Part shown: piece after piece, positions 1 to 12,050 of the stretch | How positions within the stretch are numbered: position 1 is the stretch's first letter | Layout: the number at the start of each line of letters is the position of its first letter | Assembly (NCBI GenBank): GCA_947179155.2 | Contig: OX359270.1 | Coordinates: 26,003,556 to 26,067,555, forward strand | Reading direction: 5' to 3' | From: Hedera helix | Taxonomy: Eukaryota; Streptophyta; Magnoliopsida; Apiales; Araliaceae | Length of the DNA stretch: 64,000 bases | Notes under the pieces: model-generated | What the model was told of the DNA's origin: nothing | What the model saw: the letters and a program-made list of their open reading frames with translations, nothing else | Databases searched by the model: none | Position numbers and translations under genes: made by a program

Positions 1-1060
1 TAATATTTGGCTGTATTAACGTGGGACTAAGCATATGTACTTATGTTTCATTTTACGCTTTTGTAAAGATTCTATTTTTTCGATCTCCATCAACAGTATT
101 TTGCATCAACAGTATTGTTAAGGATCTGAGTGTGTGTGTATTGTGACGGCTATTGTATCCATGTTCAGTGTAAATTTGGGCTTCTTTACATACTTCTATC
201 ATTATCATGTACCTTGGTTAAATTTATTATCCGTTGACTTCTATCTCGAAGGGAAAGAACATACAAAAAAGTTTTACCATTTGATCATCGTGGCAGATGT
301 TGAAATGAAATGTTTTTCACTTTTTCTCCAATTATTTGCTCCCCCTAAAAATTTTAGACATTCTTACAATTCGATTGTGAATGCTTTAGCACGTCATAAC
401 TGATCTTGCTTGTATTTTCAAAGCCTCCACAACCAAATAGAAGATAATTGAATACCTTCATAATTCCAAAATATTAATGATTGATTTGTCCTTTTTTACT
501 CAAGCTTTGTCCATTGTTGTTTTCTTTCCACGTGTTCTGTTCTATCTTCTTTTAGGTTCTTGGAGACAAAATAAATCTTGAAGCTGATGTCCTATTTCTA
601 AAATTAGCTTTTATGTTGTCCAGAAATTTGACTAGATTCAATGGCTCAGACATATTGCATACATCAACTAGTGATAAACTATGTCTATGGATCCAGTTTC
701 CTTTGCTAAATAACTGGAGTATATAAATTTTTAGTTCTGTATTTTGGCTTATGCTGCCCAACTGCTTTTAGTGGTAGTAATATCTGGTTTTCCTTGATGC
801 TTTTGGATTAGAAATAAACCATCTACTCATATTTTCTTCATTCTCATAATTGTTTTTTTTAATTTAATTTAGTAGTAAACTTTTTGGGCTATAAAGCTGC
901 ACGATGATGATCATACACAAAATTAATAGGTTAAAAAGATAATTGGCTTTTTGTTAAGGATTCACTTAACAATTTGGTAGTTCAGTTTTTGATTTCTGTT
1001 CCCTTGTTTGACTTCTTATATGTCCATTTGTTTTGAATTAATATCTTTTGCCTTCTTCAG
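1..1060 (+). other. Intron of the SKP2-like gene, partial
   Basis: This AT-rich stretch ends in a pyrimidine-rich acceptor (ccttcttcag) directly before exon sequence. The open frames in it show no family similarity I recognise. The donor site and F-box exon are off the left edge. Confidence 0.8.
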
Positions 1061-3098
1061 GTGCAAGAACAACATGAATAATTTGGCGCTATCTCTCATT
1101 CCTAAATTCACAAAATTGCGAGTTCTCGTTCTGCGCCAAGATAAGTCACAACTGCAGGATAATGCTGTTGAGACTATTGTGAACTTTTGTAATGACCTGC
1201 AGGATCTTGACCTCAGCAAGAGCTTCAAACTTACTGATCGCTCGTTGTATGCCTTGGCTCATGGTTGCCCAAATCTTACTAAGCTCAACATAAGTGGGTG
1301 CTCAGCATTCAGTGATACAGCCCTTTCATATTTGAGTGAGTTTTGCCGAAAATTAAAAACGTTAAACCTTTGTGGATGTGTGAAAGCTGCATCTGATGGT
1401 GCATTGAAGGTATCAAGAATCAGGACTTGATACTTGTGTTTCAATCCATTACATGAATTATTTATCTTTTAATTTTCTTAGCAACTGTCTGCAGGACATT
1501 GGCTATAATTGTAGCCAATTGCAGTATCTGAATCTGGGATGGTGTGAGAAAGTTGGCGATAAAGGTGTTATGAGTTTAGCTTATGGTTGTCCTGATCTAA
1601 GAGCCCTTGACTTGTGTGGTTGTGTTCTTATAACAGGTATTATATAAATGTTTAGAGTAGTAAGCTGATACCTGATCATTCTTTCTTTATATTATATTAA
1701 AAAATACAAACAATTATGCTGTTTGGAGTTCACAATACATTAGTGTTAGTCAGATTCCTTTAGCTATGGATGTATAATTATTTGATTTGGACTACCACGT
1801 ATGAGGGTTATAATATTTATGTGTTGTGTGATATATAATGTAGTTTATATTGTGATCCTTGAAAGCTATAAAAGCCTAAAATAGTATTGTATCCAGGAAA
1901 GGATTAAACATAATATTTTGAAGTCTTCTCAATGAATTATTATTACAAGTTGAAACATGGCAAGGCAAGCTTTGACTTTTGTATGTCTGCCCACAATTGA
2001 TTTGGATGTTCTTCTGGAATATAGCATCATTATTGACTTTTGAAATTCTATTTAAAACATTTTCAAAATAAAAATTGAGACGATTCATTAAAAATTATGA
2101 GACAATAAATCTTACAACGAGTAGTACTTTTTACATAGTTTACAATATTCATCATTGTATTTACTTAAATTAAATGAATCTATATCAATTTTAAGTTTGA
2201 AAATGTCTTAAGTTGACTTCAAAAAGTCAATATTGATCTTATTTTGGAATGGAGGGAGTATTATCTTACAAACATATCAAGTTTAACAGGAGCTCCTGTT
2301 GATGTACAGGAAAAAACTTGATAATAATTCCATTCTTTAATATGTAGTCTGGAGTATATGTTGTTGTTTGATGTTTCAATAGCTTTATAATCTCTTCAGA
2401 TTAGTTATTCAGCTAAATTTTCTGGGCCATAGTTCATTTAAGATTGACTTTTGATGGTAAATTTGCGTAGTCAGAGCTGCATTGCATCTCTATTTGGGAC
2501 TCTTTGTCATGTCAACTAGAGTACGGGCACAAATCTACTATGTATTCAATTGATTGGGCCTTTTTCTTTTTATGATTGTTTATATTTTGGTATTTTTGTA
2601 CAATCATTTCCACGTGGTTGAATCGTCTTCAATCTTCATTTTGTTTTAATGTTGACATAATTTATCGTCTTCAATCTTCATTTTGTTTTTATGTTGACAT
2701 AATTTATCGTATTGTACGTTCTTGCAGATGCGAGTGTAATTGCTTTGGCTAACAATTGCCTTCATCTGCAGTCACTTGGTCTCTACTACTGCCAGAATAT
2801 CACAGACAGCGCGATGTATGCTTTGGCTGACAGTCGAGTGAAGAACAAACATGAAGTGTGGGAATCCGTGAGAAACAGTTATGAGAAAGAAGGGCTTAGG
2901 AATCTAAACATTAGTCAGTGCACAGCTCTTACTCCTCCGGCTGTTCAAACCTTGTGTGACTCATGTCCAGCACTTCACACATGCCCAGGAAGGCATTCAC
3001 TGATTATTAGTGGCTGTCTGAACTTAACATCTGTGCATTGTGCCTGTGCTGTTCAAGCTCACCGTTCAACCAACACTCTTTCTCATCCAGCTCACTGA
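1061..3098 (+). CDS. SKP2A-like (FBL5): SKP2A/B-like F-box/LRR protein, 3' three coding exons (N-terminus off window)
   Basis: The protein is the substrate-receptor subunit of an SCF ubiquitin ligase; Arabidopsis SKP2A acts on cell-cycle factors in the nucleus. Exons are 1061-1409, 1495-1636 and 2728-3098. All junctions are AG/GT and the phases agree: the first base completes a TG|G codon, exon 1 ends in phase 0, and G|AT is split between exons 2 and 3. The translation is a run of AMN1/SKP2-type leucine-rich repeats (LQDLDLSKSFKLTDRSLYALAHGC, then LNISGC, LNLCGCVKA, YLNLGWCEKVGDKGVMSLAYGCPDL in shorter units), ending in the family-typical C-terminus SGCLNLTSVHCACAVQAHR and a final PAH before TGA. 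The exon with the F-box is not found in 1-1060 and must lie to the left. No frameshift or stop interrupts the exons, so this is probably a working gene. SKP2A and SKP2B cannot be told apart here. Confidence 0.93.
2020..2260. mobile_element. Probable decayed Stowaway-like MITE in the last intron of the SKP2-like gene
   Basis: The right end, ggaatggagggagta, is the mirror of the Stowaway terminus TACTCCCTCC. The sequence inside it (aaaatgtc...ttgacttc) is loosely the inverse of ttgactttt...aaaacattttc near 2030-2065, suggesting an eroded fold-back. The left boundary is approximate. It lies inside the 1091-bp intron between exons 2 and 3. Confidence 0.4.
2642..2712. repeat. Short tandem duplication at the intron 3' end
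   Basis: A segment of about 37 bp (taatgttgacataatttatcgtcttc... type) occurs twice between about 2622 and 2712, just before the acceptor of the last coding exon. It does not touch the splice site itself. Confidence 0.6.
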
Positions 3099-4155
3099 GC
3101 GAATACCGAGGTAAAAAAGTCTCCAAGTTTGCGAGGGTTGTTGAGGTGGGGTGCAAATTAGGTTGTGTTATGCACAATGTGATGGTTGTGCACACCAGCC
3201 GTGCTGTTATGCAGACTTTTATTCTGGAAATGTCTTCTTCACAGGATGATGACTCTGTAATTCGTAAATTGGGTTTGGTTCTTCTGATGGCTGTTTTTTT
3301 TTCCCGACTCCTATGCTGCATTGAAATTAAATGATATTCTGTCACAAAATGAGAGCCCCGTTGAGCTTTTGACCTTTTTATGCATATCAAGGTGTGTACA
3401 CACTTGAGCATTATGCTTTTGAAATTTTTTCTTTTTCAATATTAAACATTTGAATTGAAATTTGTTTTGGGGATAAAATTAAAAAAAGCTTTAACATTTT
3501 TCTCCGGTACCTACCCCTAATCCTTAATGCTTTAACATTTGAATTGAAATTTGCGTATTCTTCCTTGGCACTCATCAGAATTAAAACTTTTATCAAAGTT
3601 ATCAGGAAACTCTTATTTATTGTCATGCATTCCGCATACTAGTTACTATCACTTCGAACTGTAAATAACGTTTTTCATACTTGATTTCATTTTGCGTACT
3701 CAATCATAGTGCAGAGATCAGGTTTTATAAACTAGGATTGCGAAGTTTGCAATACATGGACCTGAACACTACCACTGTGGGTACCACGTTCCTTAAGTCG
3801 AAGCAATTTTCTAGGCATATTGTGGAATTATTGTGGAACTTGGGGTTTTCTAGGCATATCGCCACACTAGCATTATTGGTGAACTTAGGACCAATTAAAT
3901 CTTCATCGACTTCATTTAATATATCCTGCTTTGAAACCATATATCTGGGGATATTTTCATAAACTATATTAGGATAGGATTTATGATTGTATTAAGGATG
4001 GATAGTGTCGGGTTATGTTTTTAGCTTAATACGAGCGATATAACAAAAAATCTGTATGTTAATAGCACATTTTGTTGATTGATCTTCATTTTTTTTAATG
4101 GTTGAGCTCAAAACATTTTTTTCTACACCTAGTAGGCACAATATTGGTCCACAAC
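3099..4155 (+). other. 3' UTR and downstream flank of the SKP2-like gene
   Basis: This region follows the TGA of the SKP2-like gene. No reading frame here resembles a known protein, including the 98-aa frame at 3038-3334 that overlaps the end of the coding sequence. A polyadenylation site probably lies in the first few hundred bases but no single signal stands out. Confidence 0.5.
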
Positions 4156-5960
4156 TAGGGGTGGGTATTGGTAAAATATCCTATCGAACCGGTTATCGAT
4201 TTTATTCAACTAGTACTGAATAATCGATATTCTAAATCGGTTAGATAACGAGATAGTACCAATTTACTACTGAGACGGCATCAAACCAAATTTTATCGGT
4301 ATTAATTAATATTAACATTATTGAACCGACCTTAATCGGTTCCGGTTAAATTATATTAGTCGAAGACAAACACAAAATAATAAACTACAAATAAATTAAT
4401 ATTTACTTATTAATGACTAAATTGTCTAACAAGTAACAAGGACAATTCTAAAGTTCAACTATCCAAATCTAATATGTCCGCATACTCTAATAAGAAAAAA
4501 TTATATTAGTCAAAGACGAACAAAAAACGCAAACATAAACACAAATGCATAATAGATAAAGAATTGAACAAATAAAAATTAAATATTACCCTTTTCAACT
4601 ACTTCAAGAACATCTAAGTTCTCTTTAACGTCCGTTGTTTGTTTGCTTGGATGAAGCCAATCTTGTGCACATATGAGAGCTTGCACTATTTTAGGAGTCA
4701 AGGAACTTCTAAGTGGATCAAGTACACGTCCTCTCTTACTAAGGTACTAAATAGTAAATAGACATAGGAACCACCAAAACATCAATCTCTAAACATTTGA
4801 GAGAAAATCAAAAATCTAGAAGAATTTTGTTTCCACTGACCCAAAAGATTATAATTTGAGTTTTTTTTATCAACATGGTCACTCAAATACTTGTCTAATT
4901 TGGTGTTATCATTTCCTTGAACATTCACAATATGTGTCTCAAAATTTTCGAAATCCTTCTTCCTATCCTTTCTCGTGATTGTTCACCAAAACTAGGCTCA
5001 CTAGCCAGACGCATTTGATGTTGTACTTTGGGATTGGTTTTGCAATGCAAACTTGACACCAACATTAAATAACTCTTCGATAGCATCCCTTACCAATTGA
5101 ACCATCTTATTGGCCATCTCATATCACTCCCTGTTCCATATATTTGATTAAATGAAAATTCTACAAAAGCAAATTTATGTCTAGGAACCACCGAGATGTA
5201 CAACAACTTATTCTTTTTTTCAACATGCCCCCCATATTTGTCAAAATTTGCTCTCATTTTCGAAGGCATTTCTCTCATGCCACTATCATTGTCATCCATC
5301 AACTCATTTAATGCATCATCAAGATCAACAAATTCATGAAAAAAAATTGAAACTTGAAAGTACCCGAGACTTTTAAAGTAATGTCATAGTAGCATTTTAA
5401 GAATATCACCATTCTTTTCACAATTCCTCAATCTTCTACGGTAGGCCACCCCTCCCCATTTTCCATTTCAAACTTAAATAAAGGCTCTTTTACTTGCTAC
5501 CCTATTAAAAGCACACTCAAATTCTTTGGCAATATTCAACATGGAATAGGTGGAGTTCCACCTAGCAGAGACATCTAGGATCAAAGCATTCTTTGAATTT
5601 TTTAATCCTAAGAGATTGTCGCACCCACCTAACCGGTGATTGAACACCAGATATTGAAGGATTTAAATCTTTTAACCCATCACATACAACCAAATTTAGA
5701 ATATATGCAACACACCTCACATGAAAAAAATTTATTGTCACAAACACTATTACCCCAATTGCTCAATTGATTTTTCAAGTAAGAAATTGCATCATCATTA
5801 GAACTCGCATTGTCAACAGTAATTGTGAAATTTTTATCAAGGTTCCATTGCATTAAACAATGTTCAATCAACATACCTATATCCTCTCCTTTGAGACTAG
5901 TAATTAGGACAAAATTGATCATCTTGCTTTACAATTTCCACTTATCATTAATATAATGCG
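4156..5960 (-). pseudogene. hAT-family (RICESLEEPER/DAYSLEEPER-type) transposase remnant
   Basis: hAT transposases cut and paste their element in the nucleus. On the minus strand the fragments run in the expected order. At 5922-5680 is an RNase H-like region with GEDIGMLIEHCLMQW and ITVDNASSND. At 5747-5562 is CVAYILNLVVCDGLKDL with PVRWVRQS. At 5302-5090 is a linker with MRANFDKYGG. At about 4735-4590 is the C-terminal dimerisation motif (RVLDPLRSSLTPKIVQAL). Frames change and stops occur, so it is dead. The left end taggggtgggtattgg at 4156 fits a hAT terminal inverted repeat. I find neither the matching right terminus nor the N-terminal BED zinc finger; both may have been lost. The preceding 8 bp (tccacaac) is not seen again nearby. 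Confidence 0.85.
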
Positions 5961-6960
5961 CGGTCAACACTATATAATTAATTCATTGTATAGAAGTCGG
6001 TGGTAGGAGAAACCCTTTGTTATTTTTTTTTGAAATAGGCTTTTAGTTTCAATTTCTCCTCTAAATTAAATTTCAAGCAATCTCTAGTGATGGTAATACC
6101 TGAAAGCACATTAAATATAGGACATGCAATGAACATCATGTTTTAAAACCCACATTCTCCACATGACTAAATGGAAATTCATCAATAATAATCATGAAAA
6201 AAAGGTCTCTTCTACGTTACTCTCGATCAAATTGTTAAAGACAAACACCACTAACTGATTCTCCTTCTATTCTTCTAAGGTATCTTTACCGGCCTAGTCT
6301 AAAAATTACCAACATGCTTGAGAAGGGTATTTGTGTCAAGTAGTGATAAAAAAAACCCGAGTTATAAAAAGCACGATCTATCATGCAAATTATTATACTT
6401 TAAATAATAAATTGTGTATAGACGTCTAGATATACTATATTCATATTTTATTAATTTTTCAAAATAATACCAAGTTCAGCTCGACTTTTTTATAGTTGAA
6501 CTCGATTGGTTTCGCAGTTTGAACTTAAAAAATCATGTGTTAGAATTTGAACAAGGATAATATCGAAAGTCAGAAGTATTTTTTTTCCCCCTCTTCGTAG
6601 GATTCCTACTACAAAATTAAGGTAGCCTACAAAATTAAGGTTGGATGAATCTTTTATGATGGTATGCTTGTAACGCGTAAAGCTTAAGGAAAAGAAAAAG
6701 TAAATGAAATTTAAGAATTTATCGGAGCATTTAACCATTTTTCTTGACATTAGAATATTTAAGTACACTATTTTCAAACCATTTTTCTTGACATTAGAAA
6801 ATTTAGAAGTATAGCTACTTGGATTTATTTACAATAAGACAATTTTCCCTTTCCGACATTTGTTTTCTTTTCCTTGGTGTTTTTCAATTTCCAAAAGTAC
6901 AATTAAGGTATAGAAAACACTATGCCAAATAAAAGTAACTTCTTTGCAATTGTGTGCTGG
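5961..6960. other. AT-rich sequence, no gene recognised
   Basis: This probably includes degraded N-terminal or subterminal sequence of the hAT element. The 95-aa minus frame at 6490-6777 has no recognisable similarity. A short direct repeat (ccatttttcttgacattagaa) occurs at about 6734 and 6780. Confidence 0.5.
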
Positions 6961-6965
6961 GTTTT

Positions 6966-7294
6966 TGGTGTGATGTCGAAAGCACCCAAAAATAAAATCT
7001 TACTTTGGAAAAATAAATATATAGTAGTGCAAGTAAGAGTCGATCCCACAGAGAATGATTATTTAATTTTATGTTTTGTAAACTAAAATTGGGGGATTTT
7101 TAATTAAAGAAATAATTTAAATAAAACTAACTAAAATAATTATGCAAGTAATTTAATGAAATAAATGAGAAGAAAAAGCCTTGGTTTAAGTCAACATTCA
7201 CCATCAAAAATTTACAATTGATCACTGATGCAAAAATAAATCAATTCATATTTTAAATATTCAACGTGGAATAATTACTCTCATTCGAATAATT
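6966..7294 (-). repeat. 3' LTR of element A, truncated
   Basis: This matches the first about 330 bp of the LTR at 11161, starting tggtgtgatgtcg. After cattcgaataattt it switches abruptly to RNase H coding sequence. What remains is the R/U5 end; U3 is gone. Confidence 0.9.
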
Positions 7295-8775
7295 TAAGAG
7301 ATCTTTTTCAGTAGTCGAATAATTTCTCTGGGCATCGTTCAAGGTCCTCGAAGCATAATAAATAGCATGAGATGCTTTCCCAACTTTTTGACCCAAAACA
7401 GCTCCTACTGCATTATCACCCGCGTCGCACATAATCTCGAAAGGTATGTCCTAATTTGGAGGTTGAATAACTGGAGTAGAGGTCAACAATTCCTTCAATT
7501 TATCAAACGCTATCTTACACTCATTGTTAAAATTGAAATCCGCATCCTTTTGTAGCAATTTGCATAGGGGTGATGCTATTTTGAAAAAATCCTTTATGAA
7601 TCTCCGGAAAAAACCTGCATGTCCAAGAAAAGAACGCACTTCCCGCACACTAGTGGGATAAGGTAGAAACTGAATAATATCAATTTTTGCTTTATCTACT
7701 TCAATTCCCTTAGATGAAACAACATGACCCAAAACTATACCTTGTTCAACCATGAAATGACATTTTTCAGAATTTAGTACAAGGTTAGTGTCTATTCATC
7801 TTTAAAGAACAAGTGTAAGGTTGTGCAAACAATTATCAAAAGAGTCCCCATGAACCGTGAAATCGTCCATAAAAACTTCCATGATATGCTCAATATAATC
7901 TGAAAATATACTAACATACACCTTTGAAAAGTAGCGGGGGCGTTGCAAAGTCCAAACAGCATACGACAATATGCAAAAGTTCCAAATGGGCATGTGAACG
8001 TCGTCTTTTCTTGATCCTCCGGAGCAATGACAATTTGGAAATAACCTGAATAACCATCAAGAAACCAATAGTAAGAATGACCAGCTAATCGTTCAAGCAT
8101 TTGATCAATAAAAGTTAAAGGGAAGTGATCCTTGCGGGTTACAGTATTTAATTTTCTATAATCTATACAAACCCGCCACCCATTTTGAACACGGGTGGGA
8201 ATTAACTCATCATTCTGATTTTTGACCACAGTTATGCCCGTCTTTTTAGGAACTACTTGAACTAGGCTAACCCAACTGCTATCCGAAATAGGGTAAATCA
8301 TGCTAACTTCAAGAAGCTTTTGAATCTCTTTTTTCACAACATCCATCATGGGTGGATTTAGTCTTCTTTGCGGTTGACAGGTGGGTTTCGCTCCTTCTTC
8401 AAGTAAGATACGATGCATGCATGTCGACAGACTTATGCCCTTAATATCAGCGATCGTCCAACCAATGACCTTCTTATGCTCCTTTAGAACTCGCACGAGT
8501 TGTTCTTCTTGTGAGGTACTAAGTTTATTGGAGATGATCACTGACGATGTCTTTTCTTCTCCAAGAAAAATATACTTGAGATGATCAGGAAGGGGCTTTA
8601 AGTCTGGAGTGGGTGACTGCAAAACAGATGGTAGAGATTTTTCATTAGGAACTGACAGATCAATATAAGGAATGTTACCTGCGTTTGGAGAATCATTTAG
8701 TATTGCAATAACATCCTTCAATTCATCGGTCAAGGCGAACTCTTCTTCCTCCTCTAGATTCTGACTGATTGTCAT
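7295..8775 (-). pseudogene. Element A pol: reverse transcriptase and start of RNase H
   Basis: This region would copy element RNA into DNA. The main frame 8775-7792 holds an acidic linker, then the RT fingers/palm (VPKKTG, WRVCIDYRKLN, DHFPLTFIDQMLERLAGH, GYSGYFQI, FGTFAYCRMLFGLCNAPATFQR). A frameshift near 7940 moves the rest, including the catalytic box VFMDDFTVHG, into another frame (7993-7802). A third segment (7753-7451) carries VLGHVVSSKGIEVDKAKI and the RT-RNase H connection (SFLGHAGFFRRFIKDF). RNase H starts at about 7440 and is cut off after ASRTLNDAQRNYSTTEKDL at 7294, where LTR sequence follows. The usual YVDD/FVDD box reads FMDD here. Confidence 0.9.
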
Positions 8776-8811
8776 TTCTACTGCATCATTTCCATTAAGT
8801 TCAAAAATTTC

Positions 8812-9309
8812 CTATGTTAATGAGTCAATCACATCAATAGAATAAACATGATTATCATCATTGGGATATTTCATGGCATCATAAATATTAAACTGCACAA
8901 CCTCGCCATCAAATTCCATTGTAAGTGTACCACTACGAACATCTATCTTGGTTTTGGATGTCTTTAAGAATGGTCTTCCTAACAAAATAGGAGCTTTTTG
9001 ATCACCATTCTCCATATCAAGCACATAAAAATCAGTAGGAAAAATCAAATTATTTACTTGCACAAGAACATCCTCTATTATACCTTTAGGATAGGCATTA
9101 GATCTGTCAGCCAACTGAATCACTGTACCAGTTTTATTTAAAGGTTCAAGTTTCAAAGAAGCATATATAGAATATGGCATGACATTAATAGATGCTCCTA
9201 GATCTAACATGGCTTGTTCAAATCTAGTGTCACTTATCTTACAAGGGATAGTAAACATTCTTGGATCTTGACACTTTGGAGGAAGTTTACTTTGAATCAC
9301 GGCAGACAT
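8812..9309 (-). CDS. Element A aspartic protease region
   Basis: This retropepsin-like segment would process the polyprotein. It shows the Athila-type sequence FTIPCKISDTRFEQAMLDLG followed by ASINVMPYSIY, then IQLADRSNAYPKGIIEDVLV and ILLGRPFLKT. The catalytic triad position reads DLGAS, as is common in these elements, instead of DTGAS or DSGAS. The frame ends at a stop at 8812. It overlaps the end of the gag frame at 9287-9309 and is in a different frame from the RT segment, so the polyprotein is broken. Confidence 0.85.
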   Translation of the reverse strand: MSAVIQSKLPPKCQDPRMFTIPCKISDTRFEQAMLDLGASINVMPYSIYASLKLEPLNKTGTVIQLADRSNAYPKGIIEDVLVQVNNLIFPTDFYVLDMENGDQKAPILLGRPFLKTSKTKIDVRSGTLTMEFDGEVVQFNIYDAMKYPNDDNHVYSIDVIDSLT

Positions 9310-10198
9310 TTTTTCCTACTTTTACCTTTTCATACCTTTTGAGTGCTTGTTTTCTTTTGTGTGTACACAATTCTTTTAAAAATCTAGCAAAGCGAGGTAC
9401 TTGTTTAATTGCATCTAACAATGTAATTTTTACCTCGCATTGATGAAATTTTTTATATAAATCTGAATCTTTCTCATATTTCCGTTTTTCTACTAAAGCT
9501 AGAGGAAAAGGGGGTACCGGTGTATAATCAGAGAAATGTGGAAATTTATGTTTAGGGGTACCATTGTCGCCTAGAACATTGTCCTCTGCTTTACTGTTGC
9601 CTTCATCCGTGTGGTCTGCTTCTATTTTGCTTTGCTCTGGTGGTGCAGACTTTGTCGTTTCCGGAGTATGTATCTCTTTACCACTTCTCAAAGTGATTGC
9701 GCTTGCGTTCTCTTTTGGATTCACCACCGTTTGAGATGGTAATTTTCCAGAACCTTGAACCTCCAATCGACTGATTGCAGTCGCCATTTGTCCCATTTGC
9801 ATTTCCAAATTCTGCATATTAGCCTTCGTGTCCTGCTGAAATTGCAAAGTGTTAGTGGTAAGTTGTTTAACCAAATCCTCTAAAGACATATTAGAATTAG
9901 ATGATTGACCATGTTGTTTGTTGGGATATGGCTGCTTGTATTGTTGGTAGCTTGCAAAGTTTGGATTTGTGGGTGGATTCCCTTGTGGATTTTCATAGCT
10001 GAAATTAGGATGATCTCTCCAACCTGAGTTGTATGTGTTCGAGTAGGGATCATATCTCCTTTGTGGTTGACTAGGAAAACCACCTACTGCATTTACTTGT
10101 TCATAGGACTTTTCTTGAAGAGTGGGACACATATCTGTTGGATGTCCTACTACCGCACAAATCCCACAAGCTTTTACTTGTGTATTACCTGCAGCCAC
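9287..10198 (-). CDS. Element A gag, C-terminal part with zinc knuckle
   Basis: This is the nucleocapsid half of gag. A CX2CX4HX4C knuckle (CGICAVVGHPTDMC) lies near residues 11-24, followed by a Gln/Asn/Tyr-rich segment (SNTYNSGWRDHPNFSYENPQ), a coiled-coil-like stretch (LEMQMGQMATAISRLEV), and the gag-pol linker FLKELCTHKRK. It is separated from the N-terminal gag frames by in-frame stops at about 10230 and 10300. A nearly parallel frame exists in element B at 53008-53847. Confidence 0.88.
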   Translation of the reverse strand: MAAGNTQVKACGICAVVGHPTDMCPTLQEKSYEQVNAVGGFPSQPQRRYDPYSNTYNSGWRDHPNFSYENPQGNPPTNPNFASYQQYKQPYPNKQHGQSSNSNMSLEDLVKQLTTNTLQFQQDTKANMQNLEMQMGQMATAISRLEVQGSGKLPSQTVVNPKENASAITLRSGKEIHTPETTKSAPPEQSKIEADHTDEGNSKAEDNVLGDNGTPKHKFPHFSDYTPVPPFPLALVEKRKYEKDSDLYKKFHQCEVKITLLDAIKQVPRFARFLKELCTHKRKQALKRYEKVKVGKNVCRDSK

Positions 10199-10300
10199 TT
10201 GACGAACAAGAGAGGTTAGACTATCGATTTATTCTTTAAGTGAAGAAATATTTGCCTCATTAACATTTTTGGACGAAAAATCAAGCCTAGTGCCAAATTG

Positions 10301-11048
10301 TTAGGAATTAGCCGTCATGTTTGCAATTAAGTTCCTTGCAGCTTCGGGCGTTTTGTCCACCAAAGCTCTGTCATTGGCAGCATCAATCATGCTTCTCTCC
10401 ATAGACATGAGCCCTTCATAGAAGTATTGGATGATGAGTTGCTCGCTGATTTGATGGTGGGGACAACTTGCACACAATTTCTTGAACCGTTCCCAATATT
10501 CGTATAGGGATTCTCCATGGTTCTGTCTCACACCACAAATTTATTTTCTTATGCTAGCTGCCCTTGAAGCTGGGAAATATTTTTTCAAGAATAATCTCTT
10601 CACTTCTTCCCATGTGGTTATACTTCCGGAGGGGAGATAGTAGAGTCAATCTTTAGCCAAATCTTTCAAAGAGAATGGAAAAGCTCGTAATTTGATCTGC
10701 TCCTCAGTCACTCCGGGTGGTTTCATGCTCGTGCATACCACATGAAATTCTTTTTAAGTGTTTATGCGGGTCTTCACCTGCAAGGCCATGAAAAGAAGAC
10801 AAAAGATGTATTAGACCAAACTTTAACTCAAAGGAAGTGTTAGCATCTATATTGGGAAAAGTTATGTATAAAGGTTGTTGGTGCAAATCAGGGGCCGCGA
10901 GTTCCTTTAAAGTTCGATTTCCAGCCATGTTGTCTTTTGCTTCAAGATTTGTTTGTCCTTCTTTCCTTAATCCGCGCAAAGTTCTTTCGATTTCTGGATC
11001 AAACCTTAAATCACTTTGATTAGTAGAACGAGTTATGGTCATAAACAA
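10301..11048 (-). pseudogene. Element A gag, N-terminal part (capsid), broken
   Basis: Two frames cover the retrotransposon gag (capsid) domain. The first is 11048-10704, with TLKELAAPDLHQQPLYI, FELKFGLIHLLSSFHGLAGEDP and HKHLKRI. A frameshift near 10730 moves the rest (LPSGSITTWEEVKRLFLKKYFP) to the frame that continues at 10531-10301 with GESLYEYWERFKKLCASCP and YFYEGL. The start at 11048 is the first in-frame ATG after the primer site. It is dead through the frameshift and a stop near 10540. Confidence 0.85.
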
Positions 11049-11138
11049 GCAAGGAAATAAAAATAAAAATAACTACGAAAAATTACTAAATAATAAAAAT
11101 AAAAAAATGAAAAAAACACAAAAATAAATAAATCAATT

Positions 11139-11155
11139 CCCCGGTAACGGCGCCA
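11139..11155 (-). promoter_or_regulatory. Primer binding site of element A, tRNA-Asp type
   Basis: The plus strand reads ccccggtaacggcgcca. The plant tRNA-Asp 3' end is ccccggcaacggcgcca, so one base differs. It sits 5 bp inside the 5' LTR, as expected for a primer binding site. Confidence 0.9.
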
Positions 11156-12040
11156 AAATTTGGTGTGACGTCGCAAGCACCCAAAAATAAAATTTTACTT
11201 TGAAAAAATAAATATGTAGTAGTGCAAGTAAGAGTCGATCCCACAGAGAATGATTATTTAATTTTATGTTTTGTAAACTAAAATTGGAGGATTTTTAATT
11301 AAAGAAATAATTTAAATAAAACTAACTAAAATAATTATGCAAGTAATTTAATGAAATAAATTAGAAGAAAAAGCCTTGGTTTAAGTCAACATCCACCATC
11401 AAGAATTTACAATTGATCACTGATGCAAAAATAAATCAATTCATATTTTAAATATTCAACGTGAAATAATTACTCCCATTCGAATAATTTTTCTATCTCT
11501 CCTTAATTTTAGTTAAGTAGAAACAAGCGATCTAAATAACCCTTATTACTAAATAATCTCAGACAAGCGCTAAAGATTTAACCTAGTAGCAGCATAAAGA
11601 AATAGAGAGATCGTTAAACTAAACAACACAATCCAAGCGTCTGCATTTAATTTAGATGAATATTTTTCCTAAGATATAACAATCTTTTGATAAGCAAAAT
11701 AATTATTAACCTTAGTTGCTTCGCAAATTAAAGTGACCAAACAATTACGGATTTGATATTTAATTTAGCAGTAGATTTCAACGAATAATAAACTAGTGTG
11801 CACCCTAACAATTAAACGAATTAATCATAAAATTAAACACAGAAAAATATTCAATACTCAAAATATAAATTAAACAATTAAAATAAATTAGATCTCACAG
11901 TGTATTAATCTTGATGGCTTCAATCACTTAAACCAAGAAAAAGAATTTAGCTACTCATAATTGTAGAGAGCATCAAAGAATAGAAAAGAGAATTTTTATT
12001 CTAATAGAAAAGTTGTATCTTACATTGTGTGTCAAGCCCT

Positions 12041-12050
12041 CTATTTATAG
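12041..12050 (-). promoter_or_regulatory. TATA box of element A 5' LTR
   Basis: The minus strand reads ctataaatag within a segment conserved in every LTR of this family (35569, 50698 and 54889 regions). Transcription would start roughly 30 bp further left and run toward gag. Confidence 0.7.

Noticed and set aside
134..403. 89-aa ORF as a possible F-box exon
   Set aside because: The translation has no F-box motif and no LRR; it lies in the intron.
3007..3411. 134-aa minus-strand ORF over the end of the SKP2-like gene
   Set aside because: It is the shadow of the real coding frame and has no recognisable similarity.
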